From contig PLKY01000367.1 of the NCBI GenBank assembly GCA_003140785.1, forward strand, positions 1 to 6,247: a DNA stretch of 6,247 nt, given 5' to 3'. The position numbers were made by a program, and so were the translations under genes. The notes beneath the pieces were generated by a model, which saw nothing but the letters and a program-made list of their open reading frames with translations, ran no database searches and was not told where the DNA came from. Of this stretch, positions 4,353-6,247 are shown in pieces (the stretch's first letter is position 1; every line of letters starts with the position of its first letter). Source of the DNA: Acidobacteriaceae bacterium (GTDB lineage: Bacteria > Acidobacteriota > Terriglobia > Terriglobales > Acidobacteriaceae).

Positions 4353-6221
4353 TCAGAAGTACACTTTCCCCACCAGCTGAATCGACCGCCCAGGCGACGG
4401 ATCGGCGTTCGGGTCCGCACTCTGAATCACGTTGCTCACCTGGCCAAACAGCGGGCTGCTGAAGCTGACACTGGGCGGCGCAAAGTTTGCATGGTTAAAT
4501 GCGTTGTACGCCTCCAGCCGCAGTTCGAGGCGCCGCTTGCCTTCCGCGCCCAACGGGAAACCCTTGATGATGCTCAGATTCGTGTAGTTGAATCCAGGCC
4601 CGTGGAAGTAGTTCCGCGGCACATTGCCGAAAGTCCCCAGGGGTTCAGCAGAAAACGGCGTGGTGTCGAAGTACTGGTAGGTGCCTGGAGTCGAGCGCGG
4701 GTTGGACAGGTGCTCGTTGAAGGTACTCGCCACGGGAACGTCCGGGCAGCCGAAATAGCTCAATGCATCGCACCAGTAGGAACGATTCGTCCCCATGCTC
4801 AGCGCCAAGGGAAAGCCGGTCTGTGCCACAGTCACTCCACCGATGCCCCATCCCGAAAGAGCCTCGCGCGCGATTAGGTTGCCTCGCAGGAACCCAACCG
4901 CCGGCACCGTGTATACATATGAGGCGACCAGCCTCTGTCTCGCATCGAAGTCCGACGATCCGTAGTTGAGGTATTGGAACCCCGGCACATAGTTGTACCT
5001 GCGGCCCGCGTTTCCATAGCTGGAGTCGCCTCCGGTCTGGCTCTCATACCCTGAACCGTCGTCGAGTGCATGCGAATAGGTGTAGCCCAGAGTGAATTGC
5101 AATCCATGCGATGGCGCCTTGATCAGGCTCGCCTGCAGAGAGTTGTAATTCGAAGTGCCCTCCGTGTTCTGTGCCCCGATCGACGTGTACCAGGGCAGGC
5201 CATTCGGCAACGATGCAATTGCGCCTCCGCCCGTGCCCGGCACGATGACCGGGTCTGCCGTGTATTGCGGATAGAAGAGGTGAATGTAGTTCGGGTCCGC
5301 CGAGCATCCAGGATCGGCAAGGCACGCCGTATGCCCCGCCGCTGTAATCGGATCGCCTTCGTACCAGGTTGCCAGCCGGTGGCTTACCGAACCCACATAC
5401 CGGACCTCTGCAATCATGTTGCCGCCCACGGCGCGCTGAATGCCCAGGTTGTAGTTGTAGGTGTAGGGCACGCCGTAGTTCTTGTCGAAGGCAGCAAGTC
5501 CGAGTTCGTTGTAGATGCTCCAATTCACTGTACCGCCCGCGGCCGGAGGCGTGAAGGGGAACGGATTAGCCTCTGATCCCTTGCCCGCAACGTCCGTATA
5601 AGGATTCGCGAATGCGGGGCTCCCGCCAAAGTCCGCTGCACCATGCGAAGTATAAAACACCGGCGGATTCACCAGGTTTTGCAGCGACTGTTCTTCCTGA
5701 TCGCGGTTGTAGTACACGCCAAATCCGCCGCGCACCGAAAGACTGTGCGACCCGGGCGCACCAATAATCTTCGAGGGACCATCGGAAGGCGACCATGCAA
5801 ACCCCAATCTGGGTCCAAAGTGATCGTAGTGCGTCGTCGGTCCGCCAGCCTTGTTGCATCCCGGATCGCCGTTGTAAAGCAATCCCGGAGGTCCGCCCGC
5901 GAAGACAGTGGAAGTGGCGCTGCTGATTGAAAAGCATACGATCCCAAGACCGCCGAACTGGCCGTTTTGGTTGGGCTGCTCCGCATCCCAGCCCAGGCCA
6001 AGGTTGAGCGTCAAATCCGGAGTCGCCTTCCAGTTGTCCTGGAAAAATGCGTACTTCTCCGTCGCTACCGCGTCGATAAAGCCGTCGTTCGCCTGCTCGT
6101 AGCTGTCCGGAATGCCCATCGCAAAATCGATCAGCGGATCGCCCGAACTGTAGGTTCCGCCTCCGTTGTAGCTGTAGTAGCCGTTGTTCAGATACCCGAA
6201 TGGGTTGTGTACACGAAACAC
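4353..6221 (-). CDS. TonB-dependent receptor (Oar-like), C-terminal barrel only, probably a disrupted gene
   Basis: The frame encodes 622 residues of an outer-membrane beta-barrel of the large acidobacterial TonB-dependent, Oar-like receptor group. These normally start with a signal peptide, a carboxypeptidase-regulatory-like domain and a plug, and reach about 1000-1200 aa. Visible features are FAMGIPDSYEQ (33-43), YAFFQDNWKATPDLTLNLGL (57-76), GPRLGFAWSP (136-145), SVRGGFGVYYNRDQ (162-174), YTYSHALDDG, RRLELRLEAYNAFNH (563-577), and a C-terminal LVGKVYF ending in Phe, the expected barrel-assembly signal. Aromatic and Gly/Asn-rich strands alternate with loops holding Cys pairs. The N-terminal half is missing. 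The nominal start is GTG 6221, but this lies mid-barrel without a signal peptide or ribosome binding site, and TGA (6230-6228) interrupts the frame just upstream. I therefore read it as a 3' fragment broken near 6230, not as an intact gene. The substrate is unknown; import of glycans or peptides is typical of the group. Confidence 0.88.
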   Translation of the reverse strand: MFRVHNPFGYLNNGYYSYNGGGTYSSGDPLIDFAMGIPDSYEQANDGFIDAVATEKYAFFQDNWKATPDLTLNLGLGWDAEQPNQNGQFGGLGIVCFSISSATSTVFAGGPPGLLYNGDPGCNKAGGPTTHYDHFGPRLGFAWSPSDGPSKIIGAPGSHSLSVRGGFGVYYNRDQEEQSLQNLVNPPVFYTSHGAADFGGSPAFANPYTDVAGKGSEANPFPFTPPAAGGTVNWSIYNELGLAAFDKNYGVPYTYNYNLGIQRAVGGNMIAEVRYVGSVSHRLATWYEGDPITAAGHTACLADPGCSADPNYIHLFYPQYTADPVIVPGTGGGAIASLPNGLPWYTSIGAQNTEGTSNYNSLQASLIKAPSHGLQFTLGYTYSHALDDGSGYESQTGGDSSYGNAGRRYNYVPGFQYLNYGSSDFDARQRLVASYVYTVPAVGFLRGNLIAREALSGWGIGGVTVAQTGFPLALSMGTNRSYWCDALSYFGCPDVPVASTFNEHLSNPRSTPGTYQYFDTTPFSAEPLGTFGNVPRNYFHGPGFNYTNLSIIKGFPLGAEGKRRLELRLEAYNAFNHANFAPPSVSFSSPLFGQVSNVIQSADPNADPSPGRSIQLVGKVYF

Positions 6222-6227
6222 CTCGAA

Positions 6228-6247
6228 TCAGTAGTGTCCGGCTAAAA
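6228..6247. mobile_element. Possible insertion-sequence terminus at the window edge
   Basis: The last bases, GTAGTGTCCGGCTAAAA (6231-6247), resemble the terminal inverted repeats of several transposase families, and coding potential of the TonB receptor gene ends exactly there. Read on the minus strand, the motif enters the receptor frame as TTTTAGCCGGACACTACTGA, supplying the stop. No transposase is visible because the window ends. The family is not assigned. Confidence 0.35.

Overview
The window most likely comes from a member of the Acidobacteriota (class Terriglobia or close relatives). This is inferred from gene content, not from a marker gene. The signs are an Oar-like TonB-dependent receptor of the large acidobacterial type, a membrane-anchored winged-helix-like protein of a family expanded in that phylum, GC-rich third codon positions, and repeat-rich intergenic DNA with heptamer arrays and small palindromes. 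Both window ends cut through genes.

Layout, left to right. (1) 1-856, minus: the N-terminal 285 residues of a secreted glycoside hydrolase family 3 beta-glucosidase (BglX type). The window edge falls just before the expected nucleophile motif. (2) 857-1517: a 661-bp gap between two divergent genes. Its minus strand holds a promoter-like pair, about 225 nt of hairpin-forming sequence, a strong intrinsic terminator ending in seven T's, and then a separate promoter-like pair for the GH3 gene. I read this as a candidate unannotated small RNA gene or attenuated leader. (3) 1518-2810, plus: a 430-aa predicted one-component membrane regulator with a cytoplasmic winged-helix-like domain, a Pro/Ala linker, one transmembrane helix and a periplasmic domain. 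(4) 2811-3182: an intergenic region with degenerate REP-like sequences and a nine-unit, 63-bp heptamer array that stops 25 bp before the next start codon. (5) 3183-4049, plus: accD, the carboxyltransferase beta subunit of acetyl-CoA carboxylase, which appears complete. (6) 4050-4352: a convergent intergenic region with many inverted repeats, two diverged copies of a small hairpin element, and a perfect 11-bp-stem terminator at its right end. (7) 4353-6221, minus: the C-terminal 622 residues of a TonB-dependent outer-membrane receptor. The reading frame is cut by an in-frame stop at 6228-6230, next to a motif resembling an insertion-sequence end at the window edge.

How the parts may fit together: the GH3 enzyme and the TonB receptor are typical of saccharide scavenging by soil acidobacteria, and the membrane regulator lies divergent to the GH3 gene, so it is a plausible but unproven local regulator. 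accD is a housekeeping gene of fatty-acid synthesis and appears unrelated to its neighbours. There is no clear phage, CRISPR or defence system. The least explained items are the candidate RNA at about 1026-1251, the alternating hairpin element at 4062-4134, the heptamer array at the accD promoter, and the broken receptor gene.
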